A stretch of DNA of 9,432 bases from Faucicola sp032089155 (GTDB taxonomy: Bacteria; Pseudomonadota; Gammaproteobacteria; Pseudomonadales; Moraxellaceae), in the NCBI GenBank assembly GCA_032089155.1, contig DAMDEV010000104.1, positions 1 through 9,432 of the forward strand. Reading direction: 5' to 3'. The notes beneath the pieces were generated by a model. The model saw only the letters and a list, made by a program, of their open reading frames with translations, was not told the DNA's origin and ran no database searches. The translations under genes were made by a program, and so were the position numbers. Shown here piece by piece: positions 1 to 5,935 of this stretch (within the stretch, counting starts at the first letter, position 1; each line of letters opens with the position of its first letter).

Positions 1-116
1 ACCCCTAGCGCTGCCAATCCTTTTACCAGCTCATAGATAGCGACCATGATGATGGAGTTCTTGGCATGATGGCTATTAGGCACTATCGGGGCTATCTGCT
101 TAAACGCCTTTGGCAT
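1..116 (-). CDS. Probable DUF2127-family membrane protein, N-terminal part only
   Basis: An open frame starts at the ATG complementary to 114-116 and runs off the left edge, giving 38 full codons. After a polar start of about 20 residues it reads SIIMVAIYELVKGLAALG. This resembles the opening of DUF2127 proteins, small predicted membrane proteins of unknown function whose first helix carries an 'IA-F/Y-E--KG---L' pattern. That likeness is from memory of the family and rests on one short segment. No strong Shine-Dalgarno sequence is visible. An internal ATG at 45-47 is an alternative start but would lose the polar leader. The gene lies 43 bp after pyrC' on the same strand with no terminator between, so it could be the last gene of the pyrB operon. 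No role in pyrimidine metabolism is implied. Confidence 0.5.
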   Translation of the reverse strand, partial: MPKAFKQIAPIVPNSHHAKNSIIMVAIYELVKGLAALG

Positions 117-140
117 GATTCATTACCGTATCTAATCTTG

Positions 141-164
141 AAACAAACCTAAAACAAGCCTAAA
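141..164. repeat. Imperfect 11-bp tandem duplication over the pyrC' stop codon
   Basis: The sequence has a period of 11 bp: AAACAAACCTA then AAACAAGCCTA, with one mismatch at 147/158. The right-hand copy contains the pyrC' stop codon (complement of 160-162). Because 11 is not a multiple of three, the second TAG triplet, complementary to 149-151, is out of frame with the gene. One of six short duplications at gene boundaries in this window. Confidence 0.7.
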
Positions 165-1326
165 AATAGACTTGCTCGACTTTCCCTGTCAGCTCGCTAT
201 TGATAAATGGCGTATTTTTGCCTTGCGACATCATTGATTCTTTAGTCACCGTCCAAGTCAGACTGGGGTCAACCAGCACCGCCCCGCCCGTTTGATGGTA
301 GCTAGCTTCAATGCCAGCGATTTTGGCAGGATTAAGTGCGATTTTTTCTACTAGCTGCTCTGGGGTCAAAATACCCTCTCTGACCAATTGACAAGCAAGC
401 CCCATAAAAGTATCAAAATTGCTAATGCCGGGTTTACACTCCGCAAATGGCGCTTGTTTGGCGGTTTTTGCCAATGGCTCATGGTGGCTACAAATCGCAT
501 CGATAGTGCCATCTTGCAAGCCCTCTTGCAGTGCTTTTTTGTCTGTATTGGAACGCAGGGGCGGCAACACATACGCCAAGGCATTAAAACCAATCAAGGC
601 ATCATCGGTTAAATGTAACTGGTGCATCGCCACATCACAGGTCACGGGCAAGCCTCTTTGTTTCGCCCAGCGAATCAAATCAATCGATGATTTGGTGGTC
701 AGCTGACCAAAATGTGCCGATACGCCTGTTTCTTCGACAATCAGCAGCTGCTTGGATAACGCCACGGTTTCAGCAATCCAAGGAATCCCTGCCAAGCCGT
801 GATAAGATGCGATGTAGCCATCATGGGCGACGCCGTTTTTGGATAAACTGGGTTCATCAGGGTAAAAAAACACTTTGATGTCATAAGTCGCCGCATAATC
901 AAGGGCTTGCAGTAGTACGTCATCATTGGCGAATTTGCGGCGAGCATTGCTGACCCCGATGATGCCACCTTGCTTCAGCCCAAGCATATTGGCAGGTTTT
1001 TCACCTTCAAGGCCTGCGGTCATCGCCCCCAATACATGCAGATGAATACCACCATCTTGATAAGCCCGCTCTCTCAAGCCTGCCAGTAACGAGCCATTCT
1101 CAAGCACGGGATTGGTATCAGGTGGTATAACGACATGCAAAAAACCGTTTTTTCGAGCCGCCGCGCCTTCTGATTTTAATGTACCATGCGACTGGTGCCC
1201 AGGTTCACGCAGGCGCGCACATAAATCCACCAGCGGCGGTAATAGCCATTTGCCATCGCTGTCGATAGGGTTAAGCTGCGTGGTATCAAATTGCCAATTG
1301 GCAGGTAAAAGATTTTGAAGCGTCAT
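160..1326 (-). CDS. pyrC': Dihydroorotase-like protein, probably the non-catalytic PyrC' subunit of aspartate carbamoyltransferase
   Basis: A 388-residue protein of the type I dihydroorotase (amidohydrolase) fold, directly downstream of pyrB on the same strand. The family zinc motif DxHxHLRxPG is present as DLCARLREPG (residues 34-43), so both metal-binding histidines are replaced (Cys36, Arg38). The late catalytic motif, normally like ATDHAPH, reads CSHHEPL (279-285), replacing the Asp with His281 and the last His with Leu. His205 and His235, at the positions of other ligands, are kept. Only about 30 residues precede the first motif, so the usual N-terminal beta domain is short. In Pseudomonas an inactive PyrC' with the same loss is needed to assemble the PyrB dodecamer, and I infer that role here. 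A working dihydroorotase must then be encoded elsewhere. The Shine-Dalgarno-like GTAGG lies inside the adjacent 15-bp duplication. Automatic annotation would probably call this simply dihydroorotase. Confidence 0.9.
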   Translation of the reverse strand: MTLQNLLPANWQFDTTQLNPIDSDGKWLLPPLVDLCARLREPGHQSHGTLKSEGAAARKNGFLHVVIPPDTNPVLENGSLLAGLRERAYQDGGIHLHVLGAMTAGLEGEKPANMLGLKQGGIIGVSNARRKFANDDVLLQALDYAATYDIKVFFYPDEPSLSKNGVAHDGYIASYHGLAGIPWIAETVALSKQLLIVEETGVSAHFGQLTTKSSIDLIRWAKQRGLPVTCDVAMHQLHLTDDALIGFNALAYVLPPLRSNTDKKALQEGLQDGTIDAICSHHEPLAKTAKQAPFAECKPGISNFDTFMGLACQLVREGILTPEQLVEKIALNPAKIAGIEASYHQTGGAVLVDPSLTWTVTKESMMSQGKNTPFINSELTGKVEQVYF

Positions 1327-1356
1327 GGTTTTGCCTACTTTGGTTTTGCCTACTTT
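1327..1356. repeat. Perfect 15-bp tandem duplication abutting the pyrC' start codon
   Basis: The unit GGTTTTGCCTACTTT occurs twice head to tail without mismatch, filling 30 of the 49 bp between pyrB and pyrC'. Read in the gene's direction each copy is AAAGTAGGCAAAACC, and the copy nearest the gene supplies the AGTAGG-like ribosome-binding site just before the ATG. The duplication therefore gives the spacer two equivalent Shine-Dalgarno-like sequences 15 nt apart. Confidence 0.9.
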
Positions 1357-1375
1357 GTCATTTTTTCGCTAAATT

Positions 1376-2422
1376 TTAAGATACGCTGCGCGCGGCACGT
1401 TGCCCTTGCATGGCCAGTGCCAACACCGCCATACGTACCGCAATGCCGTTATTGACTTGTTTTAAAATCACCGATTGCTCGCCATCGGCAACACTGGATG
1501 AGATTTCAACGCCGCGATTCATCGGTCCTGGATGCATGACAAGCGCGTCAGGTTTGGCAAGGGCAAGGCGTTCGGTAGTGATGCCATACGCTTTAAAATA
1601 CTCGGATGTCGATGGCAACAGCGGCGAGCCAATACGCTCATTTTGAATACGCAGACCAATGATGACATCGCAGCCAACTACCGCCGCGTCCAAATCGTTA
1701 TAGACACTGACACCATAACGCTCAATGCCTTTTGGTAATAATGTCTTGGGCGCCACGACGCGAATTTCTTTAACCCCCAAGGTTTTGAGCGCTGCAATGT
1801 CTGAACGGGCAACACGGCTATGCTTGATATCGCCGATAATCGCTACCGTTAATTCCTCAAACGGTCTTGGCGCTTCACGATAAATCGTGAGCATATCGAG
1901 CATGGCTTGGGTCGGATGCGCGTGCCAGCCGTCACCACCGTTAATAATGGCAATGTTTGGGGTGACTTCGGTTGCCATAAAATGCGCAGCCCCACTCGAT
2001 GAATGACGCACCACAAAGATATCCGCTGTCATGGCTTCAAGATTCCACAGCGTATCCCGTAAGCTTTCGCCTTTTTGGGTACTGGATTTGGCAATATCGA
2101 TACTGATGACACTGGCGCCAAGGCGTTTGGCAGCCACATCAAAGGTGGTGCGCGTACGGGTAGAGTTTTCAAAGAACAAATTCATCACAGTACAGCCTTC
2201 AAGCTCATCACTATTGCGAATGCTGTTGGGGCGACCGGCATTGTCAGTTAAGTAACCATTGGCTTTTTCGATGATGGCCATCAGCTGGGTTTTGGATAAC
2301 CCTTCTACGCCGATAAAATGCCGCAAGTCACCTGCTGCGGTCAGTTCCGGCTTTGCCATCGCCTGATCAAGCTTGCTCTGTAGCGCTTCATTAGATAGGG
2401 TTTGGGTGTTTAAAATATTCAT
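1376..2422 (-). CDS. pyrB: Aspartate carbamoyltransferase catalytic subunit
   Basis: Catalyses condensation of carbamoyl phosphate with aspartate, the committed step of pyrimidine synthesis, in the cytoplasm. From the chosen Met the protein has 348 residues. Visible signatures are the carbamoyl-phosphate site ENSTRTRT (85-92), STQKGES (114-120) with the active-site Lys117, RHSSSGAAH (139-147), HPTQAM (169-174) and MHPGPMNRG (296-304). The N-terminal 30 or so residues before the first conserved helix match the extended Pseudomonas-type enzyme, which in that genus is assembled with PyrC' rather than with the E. coli PyrI subunit. The start at 2422 is preceded by AGGTGG (complement of 2426-2431). 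The frame stays open upstream to 2530, but those 36 codons lack a ribosome site and resemble nothing in the family. The gene is 49 bp upstream of pyrC' on the same strand and divergent from fbp. Confidence 0.97.
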   Translation of the reverse strand: MNILNTQTLSNEALQSKLDQAMAKPELTAAGDLRHFIGVEGLSKTQLMAIIEKANGYLTDNAGRPNSIRNSDELEGCTVMNLFFENSTRTRTTFDVAAKRLGASVISIDIAKSSTQKGESLRDTLWNLEAMTADIFVVRHSSSGAAHFMATEVTPNIAIINGGDGWHAHPTQAMLDMLTIYREAPRPFEELTVAIIGDIKHSRVARSDIAALKTLGVKEIRVVAPKTLLPKGIERYGVSVYNDLDAAVVGCDVIIGLRIQNERIGSPLLPSTSEYFKAYGITTERLALAKPDALVMHPGPMNRGVEISSSVADGEQSVILKQVNNGIAVRMAVLALAMQGQRAARSVS

Positions 2423-2446
2423 CAGCCACCTAGATTTGTTGTTATT

Positions 2447-2475
2447 TGTATAAATTTTGCCTATTTTACCGTAAA
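2447..2475 (-). promoter_or_regulatory. Candidate sigma-70 promoter for pyrB
   Basis: On the minus strand TTTACG (complement of 2470-2475) and TATACA (complement of 2447-2452) are separated by exactly 17 bp. Each matches four of six consensus bases. Transcription would begin near 2440 and leave a leader of under 20 nt, just enough for the AGGTGG ribosome site. That short leader leaves no room for an E. coli-like pyrBI attenuator. Weak matches, so tentative. Confidence 0.3.
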
Positions 2476-2538
2476 TCGGCTGGAATAAATACGCCAATAT
2501 TTTGCGATTATCGCTGATACGACGGGTCAAAAAGTGCT

Positions 2539-2557
2539 ACAATTTGCGGCAAATTGT
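2539..2557. promoter_or_regulatory. Perfect 19-bp palindrome in the pyrB-fbp divergent spacer
   Basis: ACAATTTGC-G-GCAAATTGT: two perfect 9-bp arms around one central base. With almost no loop it looks more like a protein-binding operator than an RNA hairpin. It lies 117 bp upstream of pyrB and 98 bp upstream of fbp, and overlaps a possible plus-strand -10 element, TACAAT at 2538-2543, which has a CTGATA -35-like hexamer 18 bp upstream. On the plus strand it is followed by TATATTTTTTT, so a weak terminator-like reading is also possible. Its core heptamers recur in the xthA-iclR spacer. The regulator is unknown. Confidence 0.5.
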
Positions 2558-2630
2558 CTATATTTTTTTCAATTCATGAGGTCTAAATTCACCCTGCTTA
2601 ATCGTATGTGATTGGCTTAGGTTGTTAATT

Positions 2631-2636
2631 TATAAT
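2631..2636 (+). promoter_or_regulatory. TATAAT, possible -10 element for fbp
   Basis: A perfect TATAAT lies 18 bp before the fbp ATG in an AT-rich stretch. No convincing -35 hexamer is found at 16-18 bp spacing (GTGATT at 2608-2613 is poor). A start near 2643 would leave a leader of only about 12 nt. The alternative is the TACAAT inside the palindrome at 2538-2543. I cannot choose between them from sequence. Confidence 0.25.
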
Positions 2637-2654
2637 TTTATAATAAGGTCTACT

Positions 2655-3632
2655 ATGTCAAATCTTGAAACTTATCTTGCCGCGCAAAACGCCCAACCTG
2701 CCGTTGCCGACATCATTACCACCATTACCAAAGTCGGCATTCAAATCAGCGACTTGCTCAAACGCGGCGCGCTCGCAGATATTTTGGGCGAAGCGGGTAA
2801 CCAAAACGTGCAGGGCGAAGAGCAAAAAAAACTCGATGTCATTGCCAATGATTTGTTATTAGACGCCTTGAGCAGCAATCCGCATTGCGCGGGTGTGGCT
2901 TCTGAAGAATTAGATAACGCCACCCCCGCCAATCAACATGGCGACGTGTTGGTACTGTTTGACCCGCTTGATGGCTCATCCAATATCGATATTAATATGG
3001 CAGTCGGTACAATTTTCTCGATTTTACCCTACAACAACCAAGGTCAAACTGCGACGGATGAGGACTTTTTGCAAAAAGGGACTGCGCAGTTGGCATCGGG
3101 TTATATTTTATATGGCACCTCAACTGTGATGTCAATCACGCTTGGTAATGGTGTCGCCATGTTTAGTCTTGACCCAGATACCAAAGCGTTTGTGCAAATC
3201 AAAGACCAAGTGCAAATCAGCCCAGACACCAAAGAGTATGCGATTAATGCCTCTAACTATCGCTATTGGTTGCCACCGATGCAGCGTTATATTGACGAGT
3301 TTACAGCGGGTAAAACTGGCGTGCGTGGTAAAGACTTTAATATGCGCTGGGTAGCGGCGATGGTGGGCGATATTCACCGTATTTTGTGCCGTGGGGGGAT
3401 TTTTAGCTATCCATTTGACACCAAACACCCTGATAAACCGGGTAAACTGCGTCTGATGTATGAAGCCAATCCGATGAGCTTACTGATTGAGCAAGCAGGT
3501 GGTTTGAGTACCGATGCAGTCAATCGTATTTTGGATATCGAGCCGACCAGTATCCACCAACGCGTGCCTGTGGTACTGGGGGCAAAAAACGAAGTTGAAT
3601 ATGTGAAAAAATTACATGAAGAAGTCAAATAA
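2655..3632 (+). CDS. fbp: Class I fructose-1,6-bisphosphatase
   Basis: Hydrolyses fructose 1,6-bisphosphate to fructose 6-phosphate, the gluconeogenic step opposing phosphofructokinase, in the cytoplasm and with divalent metal. The 325-residue protein has the usual length for the bacterial class I enzyme. It shows the metal-binding EE pair (84-85), the family signature FDPLDGSSNID (102-112), the sugar-phosphate segment NYRYW (201-205) and GKLRLMYEANPM (263-274). The start at 2655 has AAGG seven bases upstream (2645-2648); a TTG 33 bp further upstream keeps the frame open but adds residues unlike the family. Its stop overlaps the next start by one base (TAATG at 3630-3634), so the two genes are probably translationally coupled. 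Divergent from pyrB across a 232-bp spacer. Confidence 0.97.
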   Translation: MSNLETYLAAQNAQPAVADIITTITKVGIQISDLLKRGALADILGEAGNQNVQGEEQKKLDVIANDLLLDALSSNPHCAGVASEELDNATPANQHGDVLVLFDPLDGSSNIDINMAVGTIFSILPYNNQGQTATDEDFLQKGTAQLASGYILYGTSTVMSITLGNGVAMFSLDPDTKAFVQIKDQVQISPDTKEYAINASNYRYWLPPMQRYIDEFTAGKTGVRGKDFNMRWVAAMVGDIHRILCRGGIFSYPFDTKHPDKPGKLRLMYEANPMSLLIEQAGGLSTDAVNRILDIEPTSIHQRVPVVLGAKNEVEYVKKLHEEVK

Positions 3633-4408
3633 TGCTTATCACTTCAAAAGACAACCCAACCATTAAAACTGCCCATGCTCTTCTCACTGGGTCGCGCCAG
3701 CGTAAAAAACTGGGCAAAACTGTGATAGAAGGCACGCATTTGCTTGAAGCGTACCTAAACGCTAATCTCACGCCCGAAACCGTGATTGTCAGTGAAAGTG
3801 GTTTGCACAATGACGAAATCAACGCCCTGCTCGGTCGGCTTAACCAGGTAAAAACGTTAACGATTAGCGATAATCTGTATAAAGAGATTCGCACGCTGGG
3901 CGAGAGCCTGCCCATCATGGCGATGATTGATATGCCGCATTTAGACTTTAATCAGTCCATCACCAGCGATTGCTTAATTATCAATGGCGTGCAGGATAAT
4001 GGCAATCTAGGCACACTGTTACGCACCGCCTCAGCGGTGGGCATAAAGACGGTGATTTGCACCCAAGGCAGTGCGGCTGCCTATTCACCTAAGACGCTGC
4101 GAGCGGGCATGGGGGCAAATTTTAGTTTAACCATTTATGAAGGCATCAGCGTAGATGAGATTTTGATGAAGGTCAAAGTGCCGATGTTTGCCACGAGCTC
4201 ACATACCGATCATATTATTTATCAGACTGATTTAAGACAACCATTAGCCTTGATTATGGGACATGAAGGACAAGGCGTCGATGAGAGGTTACTTAGTCAA
4301 TCTGCCCCGATTGCCCTACCGCAGCCCAATGGTCAAGAAAGCCTAAACGTGGCGATAGCAGGGTCACTGTGTCTGTATGAAATGTTACGGCAAAGACGCT
4401 ACGCATGA
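3632..4408 (+). CDS. TrmH/SpoU-family RNA 2'-O-methyltransferase
   Basis: A 258-residue SPOUT-class protein expected to methylate a ribose 2'-OH in rRNA or tRNA using S-adenosylmethionine. Residues 1-100 form an L30e-like RNA-binding domain with the typical opening ITSKDNPTIK and VIEGTHLLEAYL (31-42). The C-terminal knotted domain carries all three family motifs: NGVQDNGNLGTLLRTA (118-133) with catalytic-type Asn124 and Arg131, IMGHEGQGV (208-216), and IALPQPNGQESLNVAIAG (227-244). The RNA target cannot be read from the sequence. The overall shape is closest to RlmB/TsnR-like rRNA enzymes rather than to TrmL, which is shorter and lacks the N-terminal domain. The start codon shares a base with the fbp stop and has no clear ribosome site of its own, which points to coupling with fbp. 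A terminator follows at 4461-4489. Confidence 0.93.
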   Translation: MLITSKDNPTIKTAHALLTGSRQRKKLGKTVIEGTHLLEAYLNANLTPETVIVSESGLHNDEINALLGRLNQVKTLTISDNLYKEIRTLGESLPIMAMIDMPHLDFNQSITSDCLIINGVQDNGNLGTLLRTASAVGIKTVICTQGSAAAYSPKTLRAGMGANFSLTIYEGISVDEILMKVKVPMFATSSHTDHIIYQTDLRQPLALIMGHEGQGVDERLLSQSAPIALPQPNGQESLNVAIAGSLCLYEMLRQRRYA

Positions 4409-4433
4409 TTGCCATAAATAATTGCCATAAATA
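4408..4433. repeat. Perfect 13-bp tandem duplication after the methyltransferase stop codon
   Basis: ATTGCCATAAATA occurs twice head to tail without mismatch. The first base of the repeat is the last base of the TGA stop codon. It lies between the coding end and the hairpin terminator. No protein-coding or structural role is visible. Confidence 0.9.
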
Positions 4434-4460
4434 CCATCAATGAATGAGTGTGACATAAAT

Positions 4461-4489
4461 GACTAGACAGCCTGTGTTTAGTCTTTTTT
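4461..4489 (+). terminator. Rho-independent terminator of the fbp-methyltransferase unit
   Basis: Stem GACTAGACA (4461-4469) pairs with TGTTTAGTC (4475-4483) over nine positions including one G-U pair, with a five-base loop GCCTG. Six T residues follow (4484-4489). It ends the plus-strand transcript 53 bp after the methyltransferase stop. The right arm and T-run overlap the last codons of the convergent lipoprotein gene. On the minus strand the hairpin is followed by ATTTATG, a much weaker terminator. Confidence 0.85.
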
Positions 4490-4660
4490 GTCGTCACTAT
4501 CACCGGGTATCACCGCTTTGGCGACGGCTACCGTGCCTTTGACCACCCCTTTGGTGGTCTTATAGGCAACTTTAACAGGGACAGTGACAATTTTATGCAC
4601 ACACCCTTGTAAGATAACAGCGGTGGTCAGCAAAAAAAGCAGAGTGGTTAGTTTTTTCAT
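4478..4660 (-). CDS. Small lipoprotein (NF038104-like, Moraxellaceae type)
   Basis: A 60-residue precursor with a classic lipoprotein signal: MKK, a hydrophobic stretch (4-17) and lipobox LQGC ending at Cys20. Cleavage by signal peptidase II and lipid attachment would leave a mature peptide of 41 residues. That peptide has a basic, valine-rich middle (VHKIVTVPVKVAYKTTKGVV) and an acidic-basic tail DSDDKKD. With Val, not Asp, after the Cys, outer-membrane sorting is plausible. I recognise the CVHKIVTVPVKVAYKTTKG segment from an uncharacterised Acinetobacter/Moraxella lipoprotein family; function unknown. AAAGG (complement of 4667-4671) lies seven bases before the ATG. The gene follows argJ by 31 bp on the same strand and may be the last gene of an xthA-argJ transcript. 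Its final codons coincide with the opposing terminator. Confidence 0.88.
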   Translation of the reverse strand: MKKLTTLLFLLTTAVILQGCVHKIVTVPVKVAYKTTKGVVKGTVAVAKAVIPGDSDDKKD

Positions 4661-4672
4661 TCGTTACCTTTA

Positions 4673-4696
4673 ATTGACTTTAAGATTGACTTTAAG
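4673..4696. repeat. Perfect 12-bp tandem duplication over the argJ stop codon
   Basis: ATTGACTTTAAG occurs twice head to tail without mismatch. The right-hand copy covers the argJ stop codon (complement of 4692-4694). Since the period is a multiple of three, the left-hand copy places a second in-frame TAA twelve bases later. It also fills most of the 31-bp gap to the lipoprotein gene. Confidence 0.9.
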
Positions 4697-5906
4697 AACG
4701 ATAATCAGCATTGATTTTGATATACTCGTATGATAAATCACAGGTATAGACGGTATCACTCGCCTGCCCGCGACCCAATTCAATATGAATGGTAATTTCA
4801 GGACGCTTCATCACCTCGCTGCCACGCGCCTCGGTATAGTCATGTGCCAAGCCGCCACGCTCGCAGATACGCACCTCATCGAGTGATACCGCCACTTTTG
4901 ACTGGTCAAGCAGCACGCCCGCTTTGCCTACCGCTGCCAAAATACGTCCCCAATTTGGGTCACTGGCAAAAAATGCGGTTTTTACCAGCGGTGAATGCGC
5001 CACTTCATACGCGATTTTGGCACATTCTTCAGCGGTTTCACCGCCTGTCACTTTGACCGTGATAAATTTGGTTGCCCCTTCACCATCGCGTACAATTAAT
5101 TGAGCGATTCGAATCATCACATTGTTAATCGCCTGATAAATTGCTTGATAATGCGGGTGATTTTCACTGTCAATCACCTCCCCAACTTGTCCTGTGGCAA
5201 TCAACGTACAGCAGTCATTGGTTGAGGTGTCGCCATCCACCGTGATGCGGTTAAATGACTGATTCACCGTATCAGTCAAGATATTTTGTAGCAACGATTT
5301 TTCAATGTTGGCATCGGTTGCCACAAAGCCAAGCATGGTCGCCATATTGGGGCGAATCATGCCCGCCCCTTTTGAGATACCTGTCACGGTATAGGTGATG
5401 GCATCAATCGTGATTTGTTCGCTATGTCCTTTTGGGGTGGTATCGGTGGTCATGATGCTATGAGCGGCGCCAAGCCAATTATCTTCGCTTAAATTGGCTA
5501 AGGCGCTGTCTAACCCCGCGATGATTTTATCCGCCGGCAAGGTTTCCCCAATCACCCCGGTGGAGTAAGGCAATACTTGCTCAGCTGCGACAGCGGTTTT
5601 TTCTGCCAATGCCACACACGTTGTTTTGGCACGCTGTTTACCGTCTTCACCCGTGGCAGCGTTGGCGTTGCCCGTGTTGACAATCAAATAACGCGGACTG
5701 TCTTTGCCGATAAATTCTCGCAGCAACTGCACAGGCGCGGCACAAAATTGGTTTTGCGTGGTGACAACCGCGGTATTGGCGCCCGCTATGATGTCAAAAA
5801 CCGTTAAGTCTTTGCGCCCTGCGTAGCGTACATGGGCTTCGGTGATGCCAATTTTTATCCCTTTCACTGGGTTTAATTTTACAAGTTCGACATTGCCAAC
5901 TGGCAT
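4692..5906 (-). CDS. argJ: Glutamate N-acetyltransferase / amino-acid N-acetyltransferase (ornithine acetyltransferase)
   Basis: Transfers the acetyl group from N-acetylornithine to glutamate, recycling acetate in arginine synthesis; some members also make N-acetylglutamate from acetyl-CoA. The 404-residue precursor is full length. It cleaves itself between Ala189 and Thr190 in RPNMATMLGF, making Thr190 the nucleophile of the beta chain. Other family features are STGVIGE (115-121) with the oxyanion Thr-Gly pair, SKGAGMI (178-184), GDTSTND (225-231), DGEGATKF (274-281), DPNWGRI (316-322) and the usual ending NADYRS. Whether it is mono- or bifunctional cannot be told from sequence. AAGGAG stands seven bases before the ATG. 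It lies 29 bp after xthA on the same strand. Confidence 0.97.
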   Translation of the reverse strand: MPVGNVELVKLNPVKGIKIGITEAHVRYAGRKDLTVFDIIAGANTAVVTTQNQFCAAPVQLLREFIGKDSPRYLIVNTGNANAATGEDGKQRAKTTCVALAEKTAVAAEQVLPYSTGVIGETLPADKIIAGLDSALANLSEDNWLGAAHSIMTTDTTPKGHSEQITIDAITYTVTGISKGAGMIRPNMATMLGFVATDANIEKSLLQNILTDTVNQSFNRITVDGDTSTNDCCTLIATGQVGEVIDSENHPHYQAIYQAINNVMIRIAQLIVRDGEGATKFITVKVTGGETAEECAKIAYEVAHSPLVKTAFFASDPNWGRILAAVGKAGVLLDQSKVAVSLDEVRICERGGLAHDYTEARGSEVMKRPEITIHIELGRGQASDTVYTCDLSYEYIKINADYRS

Positions 5907-5935
5907 GAGAGCGCTCCTTACTGTTGTTTAATTGA

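Noticed and set aside
1292..1303. 12-bp palindrome TGCCAATTGGCA
   Set aside because: It lies inside the pyrC' coding region (Pro-Ala-Asn-Trp-Gln codons), is short, and has no promoter context.
1410..1738. Plus-strand open frames opposite pyrB, and similar frames opposite other genes
   Set aside because: They are antisense shadows of well-supported genes, with no ribosome sites or recognisable domains.
2423..2460. Pyrimidine-sensing leader peptide or attenuator before pyrB
   Set aside because: The likely leader is under 20 nt and no terminator hairpin lies between promoter and ATG.
2423..2530. In-frame upstream extension of pyrB by 36 codons
   Set aside because: No ribosome site at the upstream ATG, sequence is AT-rich and unlike the family, and a candidate promoter lies inside it. 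The Met at 2422 has a good AGGTGG and gives the expected length.
2622..2654. TTG start extending fbp by 11 residues
   Set aside because: The added residues (LIYNFIIRST) are not family-like, whereas the ATG at 2655 has AAGG at proper distance and begins the usual N-terminus.
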